Below are positions 26,244 through 35,697 of a stretch of 37,431 nt of DNA, piece after piece. The first letter of the stretch is position 1; the number at the start of each line of letters is the position of its first letter. The position numbers and the translations under genes were made by a program. The DNA lies in contig CAMWLW010000021.1 in NCBI GenBank assembly GCA_947175245.1, forward strand, positions 1 through 37,431, given 5' to 3'. This DNA comes from an uncultured Bacteroidales bacterium (lineage in GTDB: Bacteria; Bacteroidota; Bacteroidia; Bacteroidales; Muribaculaceae). The notes beneath the pieces are model-generated. The model was not told where the DNA came from, made no database searches, and saw only the letters and a program-made list of their open reading frames with translations.

Positions 26244-29200
26244 ATGAATATTACCGATAATATCAAAAACCGCATAGGCCGTGTGGCGCTTGTCATGGCA
26301 GTAGCCACGACCGCGTCGCTGACCGCACAGGCCGTGACCGGCGTTATCGTCGACGAGTATGGCGTGCCTGTCCCCTCGGCCCAGATCACGGTTAAAGGTA
26401 CCGATACCCGCGTGCTCACCGACGCCGAGGGTGCCTTTGACATCGACATGGCCTCAAACACGACTCTCTTTGTTGTGGCTCCCGGCTATAAGGCTGTCGA
26501 GTTTAATGTAGCCAATCTGCGCCGCCAGAAAGATAAAGATAACGTTCGCATCGTCCTCTCTGAGGATTACGTGCCCATCGCCAAGACCGTTCCCGGTCTT
26601 GTAGGCTCGGTTCCCGCCCAGAGCTACATCGGCTCGGCCTCGACCGTCTACACCGACGAGATTAACCGCACCATCGGCTCGACCATCATCCCCGGCCTCG
26701 TAGGCAAGATGGCAGGTCTCAACATCAGCCAGTATCGCGGTGCCCAGCTCCACCAGACCGATGCCAACACCCACAACGACCTCATCGGCTCGATTCCCTA
26801 CATGGGCAACGGCATGTACAGCGACAACACCGAGTACAGCATATCGTCGCGCGGCATGGCTCCCATAGTCTATGTCGACGGCATCGAACGCGACTTCTAC
26901 TCGATCGACCCCGACGCTATCGAGACCGTGTCGCTGCAGAAAGACGCTCTCTCGACCATGTTCAACGGCATGCGTTCGTCACGCCCCGTGTTGTACATCA
27001 CCACCAAGAACCCCCAGAGCAAGGGTGCACGCGTATCGTTCACCGGCCGCTTCGGCTATGCCAAGCCCCTGTCAAAGCCCAAGGCGCTCTCAACCGCCAA
27101 CTATGCTTACCTCCTCAACGAGGCACTGCAGAACGACGGCCGTTCGCCTCAGTATGACATGAACGACTACTACACCTTCCTTAGCGGCGCCAACACAGCC
27201 CTCTATCCCAATGTCGACTGGTTTGACAACATTACCCGTGACCACTCTACTTCACAATATTATAATGTGAACGTGTCGGGCGGCACCAACTTCGCCCAGT
27301 ACTTCGTGAGCGCCGGCTACTACTACGAGAACGGTCTCTTTGGCGACCACAACGACGGTTACAGCACAGCCCTCACCACCAAGCGTTACTCGATCGACTC
27401 TAAGGTCGACCTGAAGATTACACGCGACTTCACCGCGTCGGTATCGTTGATAGGCCGCATCCAGGACGGCAACCAGCCCGGCGGTTCGGGCTCGGGCTAC
27501 AGCGACCTGCTGCTCGACGTTTACCGTACACCCAACAGCGCCTATCCCATCAAGAACCCCAACGGCACATGGGGCGGTAATGTCTCGTTCACCAACAACC
27601 TCTATGCCCAGGCTACCGAGTCGGGTTACATCAAGGACGCTACCCGCGACCTCCTCGGCATGCTCAAGCTCAACTATGACTTCGACCGCCACGTCAAGGG
27701 TCTGTCGGCCTATGTTCTCGGCAGCATCTCGGTTCAGAGCCGTTCGGCAACAAACCGCACGATGCGTCAGCCCGTCTACGAGTATGCCGTGAGCAAGGAG
27801 ACCGGCGACGACGTTTACCGCCGCTATGGTGACATCTCGACTCAGAAAAACGACTACATCGCCGTCGGCAACTTCCAGCAGCTGTGGGGCAAGATCGGCG
27901 TCGACTACGAGCGCCAGTGGGGCCTTCACCACTTCAAGGCTTCTTTGAGCGGCGATACCCGTCAGAACCTCCACAACTATGACCTCCCCTCGCTCCCGTC
28001 CAACATCCTGCAGTCGGTAGCCTATGACTATGACAGCCGCTACTTCGTGCAGGCATCGGTTGCCGAGAGCTACTACAACCGCTATGCGCCCGGTCACCGC
28101 TGGGGTGCTTTCTATGCAGCCGGTCTCGGCTGGGATCTCGCCCGGGAGAGCTTCATGAAGGCCACCAACAGCTGGCTCGACCAGTTCAAGCTGCGCCTCG
28201 TCTATGGCCGCACGGGTAACGGTGTCGACAACTCGGGCTATTATACCTACTACCCCACCTATTCAGAGTCGGGCTTCGGCGGTTACATGTGGAACAGCTC
28301 GGCTACCAACATCGGTTACACCTATCCCAACACTCCCCTCGCCAATCCCTACGTTTCATGGGAGAAAGCCAACAAGTGGGATCTTGGTGTTGACGCCTCG
28401 TTCTTCAACCACCGCCTCACACTCCAGGCCGACTACTACAACGACAAGTATTTTGACCTGCTGCAGCAGCGCGGCAAGAGCATCGCGCTCATCGGCATCA
28501 GCTACCCCAACGAGAACATAGGCCAGCAGCGCCGCACCGGTGGTGAAATCTCACTCACCTGGCAGGACAATGTAGGCGACTTCAACTACTTTGTTACCGC
28601 CAACTGGAACATCGAGAAGTCAAAGATACTGTTCATGGACGAGCAGAACCAGCCCTACGACTACCTGTGGCACACCGGCAACTCGACCGGCGCCATGTAT
28701 GGACTCATCGCCGACGGTTTCTTCAAGACCAAGGAGGAGGTTGCCAACAGCGCTGTCATCAGCGGCTATGACGACATCCAGCCCGGCGACCTGAAATACC
28801 GCGACCTCAACAACGACGGTGTCATCGACGAGTTTGACGTCACCGTGATAGGCGGCAACAAGCCCCTGCAGTACTTCGGCCTCGACCTCGGCTTCTCATG
28901 GAAGGGCTTCGAGCTGTCGACCAACTGGCAGGGTGTCTACAACCGCGACATCTATGTCAACAACGACAACCTCACCCAGGGCTTCCTGACCTACGGTCAG
29001 TCTTACGGTCAGGGCTATCAGCTCCTCATGGGCCGCTGGACTCCCGAGACTGCCGACACCGCCATCCTGCCCCGTCTCTCGGTAGGCGGCAACACCTACA
29101 ACAAGGGTGGCAACTATGGCACGTCATTCTGGGTCAAGAACGGTAACTTCATACGCTGCCGCAACCTTTACCTGGCCTACACTCTCCCGCAGACATTCTG

Positions 29201-29354
29201 CCGCAACTTCCTTGCCGGCGTCCGTCCCAAGATTTTTGTCAACGTTCAGAACCTCTGCACCATTTCGGGCTACAACTGGGAAGACCCCGAGGTCAGCTAC
29301 ACCAGCTACCCCCTGCAGCGCACATGGAGCGTAGGCGTGAATATTAAATTCTAA
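26244..29354 (+). CDS. SusC/RagA-family TonB-dependent transporter (first, lacks a clear TonB box)
   Basis: This 1036-residue outer-membrane beta-barrel imports glycans. It has a signal sequence in residues 1-30 (ending TAQA) and a carboxypeptidase-regulatory-like domain at 31-106 (VTGVIVDEYGVPVPSAQITV). The plug is at about 128-256, with SISSRGMAPIVYVDG at 199-213, ETVSLQKDALSTMF and VLYITTKNP. The barrel ends in the outer-membrane signal WSVGVNIKF. Unlike the second SusC, no DEVVVVG-type TonB box is seen before the plug; the region reads VPIAKTVPGLVGSVPAQSYI. There is no STN domain. Only three bases separate it from the following susD, the tightest SusC-SusD junction here, which suggests that pair forms one complex. 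Confidence 0.94.
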   Translation: MNITDNIKNRIGRVALVMAVATTASLTAQAVTGVIVDEYGVPVPSAQITVKGTDTRVLTDAEGAFDIDMASNTTLFVVAPGYKAVEFNVANLRRQKDKDNVRIVLSEDYVPIAKTVPGLVGSVPAQSYIGSASTVYTDEINRTIGSTIIPGLVGKMAGLNISQYRGAQLHQTDANTHNDLIGSIPYMGNGMYSDNTEYSISSRGMAPIVYVDGIERDFYSIDPDAIETVSLQKDALSTMFNGMRSSRPVLYITTKNPQSKGARVSFTGRFGYAKPLSKPKALSTANYAYLLNEALQNDGRSPQYDMNDYYTFLSGANTALYPNVDWFDNITRDHSTSQYYNVNVSGGTNFAQYFVSAGYYYENGLFGDHNDGYSTALTTKRYSIDSKVDLKITRDFTASVSLIGRIQDGNQPGGSGSGYSDLLLDVYRTPNSAYPIKNPNGTWGGNVSFTNNLYAQATESGYIKDATRDLLGMLKLNYDFDRHVKGLSAYVLGSISVQSRSATNRTMRQPVYEYAVSKETGDDVYRRYGDISTQKNDYIAVGNFQQLWGKIGVDYERQWGLHHFKASLSGDTRQNLHNYDLPSLPSNILQSVAYDYDSRYFVQASVAESYYNRYAPGHRWGAFYAAGLGWDLARESFMKATNSWLDQFKLRLVYGRTGNGVDNSGYYTYYPTYSESGFGGYMWNSSATNIGYTYPNTPLANPYVSWEKANKWDLGVDASFFNHRLTLQADYYNDKYFDLLQQRGKSIALIGISYPNENIGQQRRTGGEISLTWQDNVGDFNYFVTANWNIEKSKILFMDEQNQPYDYLWHTGNSTGAMYGLIADGFFKTKEEVANSAVISGYDDIQPGDLKYRDLNNDGVIDEFDVTVIGGNKPLQYFGLDLGFSWKGFELSTNWQGVYNRDIYVNNDNLTQGFLTYGQSYGQGYQLLMGRWTPETADTAILPRLSVGGNTYNKGGNYGTSFWVKNGNFIRCRNLYLAYTLPQTFCRNFLAGVRPKIFVNVQNLCTISGYNWEDPEVSYTSYPLQRTWSVGVNIKF

Positions 29355-29357
29355 AAC

Positions 29358-31166
29358 ATGATGAACATGAAACTACATAAGACCCTCATGGCCACCGGCA
29401 TCGTTGCCGCCGGCCTCACAGGACTGATGTCATGTACCGACGGTTACGAGCCCACTCCTGTCGAGAACTTCACCATCGACTACGTGTTCTCGACCACCGA
29501 CTCGGTAGGCAAGCAGGCTATCAACTATCTCAACAACATCTACCGTCACCTCAGCCCCGGTCACAACCGCGTGGGCGCCGACTACCTTGACGCCGCTACC
29601 GACGATGCCACCTCGCTCTACTATGACGAGAGCTCGGTCTACAAGATCGCTACCGGCCGTTACACTGCCAGCGTGCGTGTAGGCGACATGGACTGGGACA
29701 TCTACTACCAGACCATACGCGAGGCCACGACGTTCATCGCCAACATCGACCGCGTGCCCTTCAAGCAGAGTCTCAACTACATCAAGGGCGATGCCGAGCC
29801 CGACGAGAACGGCGTTTACCCCACCTCGCCCCTTAATGAGACCATGAAGGCCGAGGCCCGTTTCCTGCGTGCGCTCGCCTACTTCGACCTCGTTAAGCGC
29901 TATGGCGGTGTGCCCCTGCTCGGCGAGAAGATCTTCACTCTCGACGACGACCTCGAGCTCCCGCGCAACACCTTCGCCGAGTGTATCGACTATATCGTCG
30001 ACCAGCTTGATATCGCTAAGAAAGACCTGCGCGGCCTGCCCATGTTCACCACCGACTATGAGATGGCGCCCACACGCGAGGCATGTGACGCTTTCAAGAG
30101 CCGCGTTCTCCTCTATGCTGCCTCAAAACTCTACAACGAGCAGCCTCTCCAGCAGGGCAACGAGCTCATAGGCTATGCAAGCTATGACGCCAACCGCTGG
30201 AAACTCGCCGCCGATGCCGCCAGGAACTTCATCGAGACCTACGGTCACAAGGGTTCGGGCGCCATCAACCTCACCGGCGACTTCCGCAACATCTTCCTCA
30301 GCCTCTATGACCGCGCCAATAACCCCGAGGTTATCTGGAGCATCGTACAGCAGCACAACGGCACCTCGATCGAGGGCAACAACGGCCCCCTCGGCTTCAC
30401 AGGTAACGCTTCGGGTCAGGGTCGCACCAACCCCAGCCAGAACCTCGTCGAGGCCTTCCCGATGAAAGACGGCAAGGCCATACGCACGAGCAGCAAGTAC
30501 AGCTACTCGGTCGAGACCCAGTATGAGAACCGTGACCCCCGCCTGGAAATGACCGTGCTTCACAACGGTTCGCGCTGGATGGGCCGTCAGCTCGCCACCT
30601 ATCTCGGCGGCAGCAACAACCCCAAGGACGCTTCGGTCTACAACCGCACGAGCTACTATATGTGTAAGTTCATGCGCGACTACAGCAGCCCCGCGAGCCC
30701 CGAGTATCAGAACAGCGTGCACAACTGGGTGATGTTCCGTTATGCCGAGATTCTGCTCAACTATGCCGAGGCCATGAACGAGTATGAGGGCCCCAACGCC
30801 GACGGCGTGCGCGACTGCCTCATCATGCTGCGTCAGCGTGCAGGCATCGAGGCCGGCGACGACAACAGCTATGGCATCGACGCCAACCTGTCGAAGGAGC
30901 AGATGCGCGAGCTCATCTACAACGAGCGCCGCATTGAGATGGCGTTCGAGGAGCAGCGCTTCAACGACCTGCGCCGCTGGCGTCTGGCCGAGACAGCCCT
31001 CGCTCAGCCCGTGCGCGGTCTCGACATCGTCAACAACGACGGTATCTTCAGCTACCGCGAGGTTACTGTTGTCAATCCCAACTGGGACAACCGCCGCTAC
31101 TTCTATCCTATCCCCTACAGCGAAGTGCTGAAGAATTCAAACATGGTTCAAAACCCGAATTGGTAA
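29358..31166 (+). CDS. SusD/RagB-family glycan-binding lipoprotein (second)
   Basis: This 602-residue lipoprotein has its lipobox at GLMSC (Cys26), followed by TDGYEPTP. Core SusD features are KAEARFLRALAYFDLVKRYGGVPLL, NTFAECIDYIVDQLDIAKKDL, LVEAFPMKDGK, WVMFRYAEILLNYAEAMNEY, IYNERRIEMAFEEQRFNDLR and YFYPIPYSEVLKNSNMVQNP. It should cap the SusC encoded three bases upstream. It is clearly homologous to the first SusD but well diverged, so it may bind a different part of the glycan. The next susC starts seven bases after its stop codon. Confidence 0.94.
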   Translation: MMNMKLHKTLMATGIVAAGLTGLMSCTDGYEPTPVENFTIDYVFSTTDSVGKQAINYLNNIYRHLSPGHNRVGADYLDAATDDATSLYYDESSVYKIATGRYTASVRVGDMDWDIYYQTIREATTFIANIDRVPFKQSLNYIKGDAEPDENGVYPTSPLNETMKAEARFLRALAYFDLVKRYGGVPLLGEKIFTLDDDLELPRNTFAECIDYIVDQLDIAKKDLRGLPMFTTDYEMAPTREACDAFKSRVLLYAASKLYNEQPLQQGNELIGYASYDANRWKLAADAARNFIETYGHKGSGAINLTGDFRNIFLSLYDRANNPEVIWSIVQQHNGTSIEGNNGPLGFTGNASGQGRTNPSQNLVEAFPMKDGKAIRTSSKYSYSVETQYENRDPRLEMTVLHNGSRWMGRQLATYLGGSNNPKDASVYNRTSYYMCKFMRDYSSPASPEYQNSVHNWVMFRYAEILLNYAEAMNEYEGPNADGVRDCLIMLRQRAGIEAGDDNSYGIDANLSKEQMRELIYNERRIEMAFEEQRFNDLRRWRLAETALAQPVRGLDIVNNDGIFSYREVTVVNPNWDNRRYFYPIPYSEVLKNSNMVQNPNW

Positions 31167-31173
31167 CAACATC

Positions 31174-34100
31174 ATGAATAGACTAATCACCATCACGTTA
31201 AGCGTAATATTCGCTTTATCAGCGTTCGCTCAACAGTTCACAGCCACCGGTATCGTGTCGTCAAAGACCGACGACGAGCCGCTGGTAGGCGTTACCGTTC
31301 GAGTGAAAGGTACAAATAAAGCTACGGCTACCGATATCAACGGTAAGTTTGCCATCCAGGCACAGGTAGGTGACGTACTCGACTTCACCTACATAGGCTT
31401 TGTGCCCAAGCATGAGAAACTCACGAGTCAGAGCCCCGTCACCGTCGTCATGGAAGAAGATGCTTCTGAACTCGACGAGGTTGTGGTTGTGGGTTATGGT
31501 TCGGTTAAACGAATCACCCTCACAGGTGCCGCAAGTAACATCGACGCCGAGCAGATACGCCGCGTCCCCACCTCGAGCGTCCAGAACGCCCTCTCGGGTA
31601 AGCTCCCCGGCTTCTTCAGCCAGCAGCGTTCGGGTCAGCCCGGTAAGGATGCCTCCGACTTCTTCATCCGCGGTGTCAGCTCACTCAACGGCGACGGCAA
31701 CAAGCCTCTTATCATCGTCGACGACGTCGAGTACAGCTACGACCAGCTCTCTCAGATCAACGTCAATGAGATCGAGAGCATCTCGATCCTGAAAGACGCC
31801 TCTACCACCGCCATCTACGGTATCAAGGGTGCCAACGGTGTACTCGTTGTCAAGACCCGTCGCGGTGTCGAGGGTGCTCCCCGTGTCACAGTACGTCTCG
31901 AGGGCGGTGTTCAGATGCCCGTGCGCACACCCAAGTTCCTCAACTCTTATCAGACCGCCATCCTCGTCAACGAGGCATACGCCAACGACCACATCGCCCC
32001 CATGTGGAGCGAGAACGACGTCAACCTCTTCCAGTCGGGTGCCGACCCCTACGGTCACCCCGATGTGAACTGGTATGACCAGGTGTTCAAGAGCTCGGCC
32101 TGGCAGGAGAACGCCAACATCGACATCTCGGGCGGTTCGAGCCGTCTCACCTACTTCGTCTCGATGGGCTATCTCAATCAGGACGGTCTGGTGCGCAACT
32201 TCAGCTCGGCTGCCTCAGACGTTAACTCGAGCTACTTCTACCACCGCTTCAACTTCCGCACGAACCTTGACTTCAAGGTTACCGACAACCTGAAACTGCG
32301 ACTCGACGTCACATCGCGTTTCATGAACATCAACGAGCCCCGCGGCATCAACGCCACCGGCGAGATCTACAACTGGGATCAGATGCACCCCTACTCGGCT
32401 CCGACCAGCAACCCCAACGGTTCGACTCCCTACCTCTATGACACCGACGGCAAGAAGGCCATCCTGCCCGCACGTCTGGCCAACGAGGGTTATCTGCGCA
32501 ACCGCCGCAATGACAACAACATCCTCTTTGGTGTCGACTGGGGTCTCGACTGGATTACCCCCGGCCTCTCGGCTACCGGCCGCATCGCCTACGCTTCGAT
32601 CGACGAGAACAACCGTCAGGCACGCCGCGAGCAGTATCCCACCTATCACTACGACCCCGAGACCGACATCTACACCGTCAACCCCAACGAGGTGTACACC
32701 AACGGTTCGTATGATATCACCGGTTGGAACGCCAACGACAAGAAGAACGTCAACCTGCAGTTCTTCCTCAAGTACAACCGCGTGTTCAACGACATCCACG
32801 ATGTCAACGCCATGTTGCTCTACAACCGTCAGAGCGACACGCACGTGAGCAACGGTAACATCCCCTCTAACTTCGAGGGTTACACCCTCTCGCTCGGCTA
32901 CCGTCTCAAGAGCCGTTACCTGTTTGACTTCAACGCCGCCTACAACGGTACCGACCGCTTCGGCAAGGACAACCGCTTCGGCTTCTTCCCCTCGGCATCG
33001 GCCGGTTACATCATCTCTGAAGAGGACTTCTTCCGCAACGCCGGCATCAGCAACTGGATGAATCTCCTCAAGGTGCGCGCATCGTTCGGTATCGTAGGTT
33101 CTGACGTTACCAGCGGTAGCCGTTACCTCTTCAAGCAGTTCTACTATCAGGGCAGCGGCGTCTTCATCGGCGAGCGCATCAACAACGGTAATCCCCCGCC
33201 AAACTACTATGAGGGCAACCTCGCGTCAAGCTCAATCACCTGGGAGAAATCACGTAAGTGGGACGTAGGTCTTGAGTTCCGCCTCTTCAACCGCCTTGGC
33301 TTCAACGTCGACTGGTTCTATGACACCCGTTATGACCAGCTCGTGTCACCCAGCTCGGCTCCCCTCATCCTCGGTGTAGGTCTGGCTCCGACCAACGTGG
33401 CCCGCACACGCAACACCGGTTTTGACGGCGTCATCAACTACAACGAGCGCATATCTCACGACTTCGAGATCAACTCATCGTTCGTGTTCTCTATCGCCAA
33501 GAACAAAGTCCTCTACAAGGACGAGGCTCAGAAGAGCTACCCCTGGCTCATGGAGACCGGCCACTCGATCAACCAGCCCTTCGGCTATAAGTGGGTAGGC
33601 TACTACACACCCGACGACATTGCCGCCATCAAGGCCGGCGCTCCCGACGCTCCCGCCATTCCCAACACCTCGGCAAGCGTACAGGCCGGTGACCTCAAGT
33701 ACATGGATCTCAACGGCGACGGCGTTATCGACGACTATGACAAGTGTGCCATCGGCAAGCCCAACCTGCCCTCAACCACCCTCGGATGGTCGATCGGCGG
33801 CACATGGAAAGGCTTCTCGCTCAACGTTCTCTTCCAGGGTTCGTTCGACTATAGCTTCGCCCTCAACGGCACCGCTATCGAGCCCTTCAAGAGCCAGTTC
33901 CAGCCCATCCACACCTATCGCTGGACCGAGGAGCGCTGGGCAGCCGGCGAGCCTATCGAGTTCCCCCGCCTGACATCCAACCCCACCACTATCAACTCGG
34001 CCCAGGGTTACATGTCTGACTTCTGGTTGGTTGACGCCTGGTACATACGTCTCAAGACCATCGACCTCAGCTACCAGTTCTCGAAGAAGATTCTGCCCAA

Positions 34101-34260
34101 GGCTATCCAGGATCTGCGTCTCTATGTCAATGCCTACAACCTGTTCACATGGACCAACTACAACAAGTATCAGCAAGACCCCGAGATCTCGACCAACTCG
34201 GCCGGTGATACCTACATGAACCAGCGCGTAGTCAACATGGGTGTTCAAATCACTTTCTAA
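31174..34260 (+). CDS. SusC/RagA-family TonB-dependent transporter (second)
   Basis: This 1028-residue outer-membrane transporter has a signal peptide in residues 1-19 (FALSAFA), a carboxypeptidase-regulatory-like domain at about 22-96 (GIVSSKTDDEPLVGVTVRVK), a TonB box at 101-107 (DEVVVVG), and a plug at about 111-231 containing FFIRGVSSLNGDG, PLIIVDDVEY and ISILKDASTTAIYGIKGANG. The barrel ends VVNMGVQITF. It has all the canonical SusC parts, and the STN domain is absent. It follows susD after seven bases and precedes a propeller lipoprotein rather than a susD. Its SusD partner may therefore be the orphan SusD at 22794. Confidence 0.95.
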   Translation: MNRLITITLSVIFALSAFAQQFTATGIVSSKTDDEPLVGVTVRVKGTNKATATDINGKFAIQAQVGDVLDFTYIGFVPKHEKLTSQSPVTVVMEEDASELDEVVVVGYGSVKRITLTGAASNIDAEQIRRVPTSSVQNALSGKLPGFFSQQRSGQPGKDASDFFIRGVSSLNGDGNKPLIIVDDVEYSYDQLSQINVNEIESISILKDASTTAIYGIKGANGVLVVKTRRGVEGAPRVTVRLEGGVQMPVRTPKFLNSYQTAILVNEAYANDHIAPMWSENDVNLFQSGADPYGHPDVNWYDQVFKSSAWQENANIDISGGSSRLTYFVSMGYLNQDGLVRNFSSAASDVNSSYFYHRFNFRTNLDFKVTDNLKLRLDVTSRFMNINEPRGINATGEIYNWDQMHPYSAPTSNPNGSTPYLYDTDGKKAILPARLANEGYLRNRRNDNNILFGVDWGLDWITPGLSATGRIAYASIDENNRQARREQYPTYHYDPETDIYTVNPNEVYTNGSYDITGWNANDKKNVNLQFFLKYNRVFNDIHDVNAMLLYNRQSDTHVSNGNIPSNFEGYTLSLGYRLKSRYLFDFNAAYNGTDRFGKDNRFGFFPSASAGYIISEEDFFRNAGISNWMNLLKVRASFGIVGSDVTSGSRYLFKQFYYQGSGVFIGERINNGNPPPNYYEGNLASSSITWEKSRKWDVGLEFRLFNRLGFNVDWFYDTRYDQLVSPSSAPLILGVGLAPTNVARTRNTGFDGVINYNERISHDFEINSSFVFSIAKNKVLYKDEAQKSYPWLMETGHSINQPFGYKWVGYYTPDDIAAIKAGAPDAPAIPNTSASVQAGDLKYMDLNGDGVIDDYDKCAIGKPNLPSTTLGWSIGGTWKGFSLNVLFQGSFDYSFALNGTAIEPFKSQFQPIHTYRWTEERWAAGEPIEFPRLTSNPTTINSAQGYMSDFWLVDAWYIRLKTIDLSYQFSKKILPKAIQDLRLYVNAYNLFTWTNYNKYQQDPEISTNSAGDTYMNQRVVNMGVQITF

Positions 34261-34280
34261 TCCACAAAGAATAGTAAAAG

Positions 34281-35627
34281 ATGAAAATCAAGAATAAAAT
34301 AAACACGATGTTGGCGCTCGGCGCCACATCGTTGATTGGTCTGGCCTCGTGTACCGAAGCTCTCGAGCCTCAGCCTCTGCAGTATAAGGAGGATCCCAAC
34401 TTTGCGCCTCCCCACATTCAGAACGAGTGGAACCTCGAGGAGATGCCTGCCGACATGGAGGGTGACGGTGTGTATGCCTATAAGGACAACCTTTACAACA
34501 GCCTGTTCACCCGCACGCTCGGCTGGAACGGCGGCGACGGTGTGCTCACCGTGGGCCTGCCCGGCGGTCACGTGCTCTGGACGTTCAACGACAGCTTCTA
34601 TGGCGTCGTTAATCCCGAGGATCGTTCACGCGGCAACTGTGCCTTCCCCCGTAACTCGATCATGGTGCAGAGCGCCGAGAACGGCGTGCCCGGCACTACC
34701 GACGATAACCTGATATGGCTCGGCAAATACCGTCAGACCCACCGTCCTGATAGTGCCGGTTACTATAAGATCTATACCCATATCGATCATCCTAAAGCTA
34801 CTGAACAGAATCGTAACGACGACAACATCGCTCAGGACTACCTCTATTGGAGCGGTGACGGCTCGATAGTTGACGGCAAGCTGCAACTCATCTGGATGGG
34901 CGTGCACACTCCCGGCAACGGCGACATGCTTAACCAGAACGCCGCTCTCGCCATCTACAGCCTCGAGGGTCAGCCCGGCGACGAGAGCTATCTCAAGCTC
35001 GAGTCGGTCGACCACAACTGGATTCCCGAGAACCCCTACGGCTACGGCTCGACCCTGTGGGAAGACAAGGACGGCCACATGTACCTTTACAGCACCACCG
35101 GCAACGGCCAGTTCCTCGGCAACGTGCCCATCGTGGCCCGCACCAAGGGCAGCGACCTCCTCTCGGGCTTGGAATACTATGTGCCCAACGAGGACGGCGA
35201 GATGGCCTGGCAGTCAGAATACCCCTCTCAGCTTCAGGCTCAGAACTCGGGTATAGCTCCCGATCAGGGCTCGTTCTCGATGCCCTGGGTGTTTGAGAAG
35301 GACGGCGTCTACTACATGTGTGCCCAGACATTCCCCTTCGGCCACGAGCTCGACATCATGCGCGCCGACAACCCCTGGGGCCCCTTCAAGGATCGCAAGA
35401 GGCTGATGTCGTTCCCCAACCCGCTCGACCCCCTGCAGAAGGGCGAGTACCAGAACCTGTACATGCTCAACCTGCATCCCGCCCTGTCGCGTGAAGGCGA
35501 GCTCGTGATCTCGACCAACACCGACTGCTCTAACTTCTGGGATAACTTCAACAGCCCCGGCTCGGCCGACTGGTATCGCCCCTTCTTCTACCGCATCTAC
35601 AAGTGGGAGCGTGCATTTGAATATTAA
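34281..35627 (+). CDS. Surface beta-propeller lipoprotein (DUF5005/DUF4185-like)
   Basis: This 448-residue protein has its lipobox at LASC (Cys24), so it is probably surface-exposed. From about residue 65 to the end it shows repeated blade-like strands: GWNGGDGVLTVGLPGG at 81-96, WTFNDSFYG at 100-108, YWSGDGSIVDGK at 189-200, STLWEDKDGHMYLYS at 257-271, SMPWVFEKDGVYYM at 333-346, NPWGPFK at 364-370 and DWYRPFFYRIYKW at 430-442. Blades of the form W-F-x-K-x-G-x-Y-Y-M plus N-P-W-G-P-F are typical of five-bladed propeller glycosidase clans. I match it to the DUF5005/DUF4185 kind from memory. Function is unknown: a glycan-binding protein or an unclassified hydrolase. It is followed by a terminator and a paralog. 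Confidence 0.75.
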   Translation: MKIKNKINTMLALGATSLIGLASCTEALEPQPLQYKEDPNFAPPHIQNEWNLEEMPADMEGDGVYAYKDNLYNSLFTRTLGWNGGDGVLTVGLPGGHVLWTFNDSFYGVVNPEDRSRGNCAFPRNSIMVQSAENGVPGTTDDNLIWLGKYRQTHRPDSAGYYKIYTHIDHPKATEQNRNDDNIAQDYLYWSGDGSIVDGKLQLIWMGVHTPGNGDMLNQNAALAIYSLEGQPGDESYLKLESVDHNWIPENPYGYGSTLWEDKDGHMYLYSTTGNGQFLGNVPIVARTKGSDLLSGLEYYVPNEDGEMAWQSEYPSQLQAQNSGIAPDQGSFSMPWVFEKDGVYYMCAQTFPFGHELDIMRADNPWGPFKDRKRLMSFPNPLDPLQKGEYQNLYMLNLHPALSREGELVISTNTDCSNFWDNFNSPGSADWYRPFFYRIYKWERAFEY

Positions 35628-35653
35628 TACTGATTATCTATAACCCAATTCAC

Positions 35654-35691
35654 CGGCGGCGTGCTCCAAAACGGTACGCCGCCGTTTTTTT
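35654..35691 (+). terminator. Rho-independent terminator inside the PUL, next to a start codon
   Basis: CGGCGGCGT (35654-35662) pairs perfectly with ACGCCGCCG (35676-35684) around a 13-base loop and is followed by seven T residues to 35691. It lies 26 bases after the propeller gene's stop codon and only six bases before the ATG of its paralog at 35698. That gene must depend on read-through, on a promoter overlapping the hairpin, or on a start site I cannot see. Confidence 0.88.
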
Positions 35692-35697
35692 ACTCTC

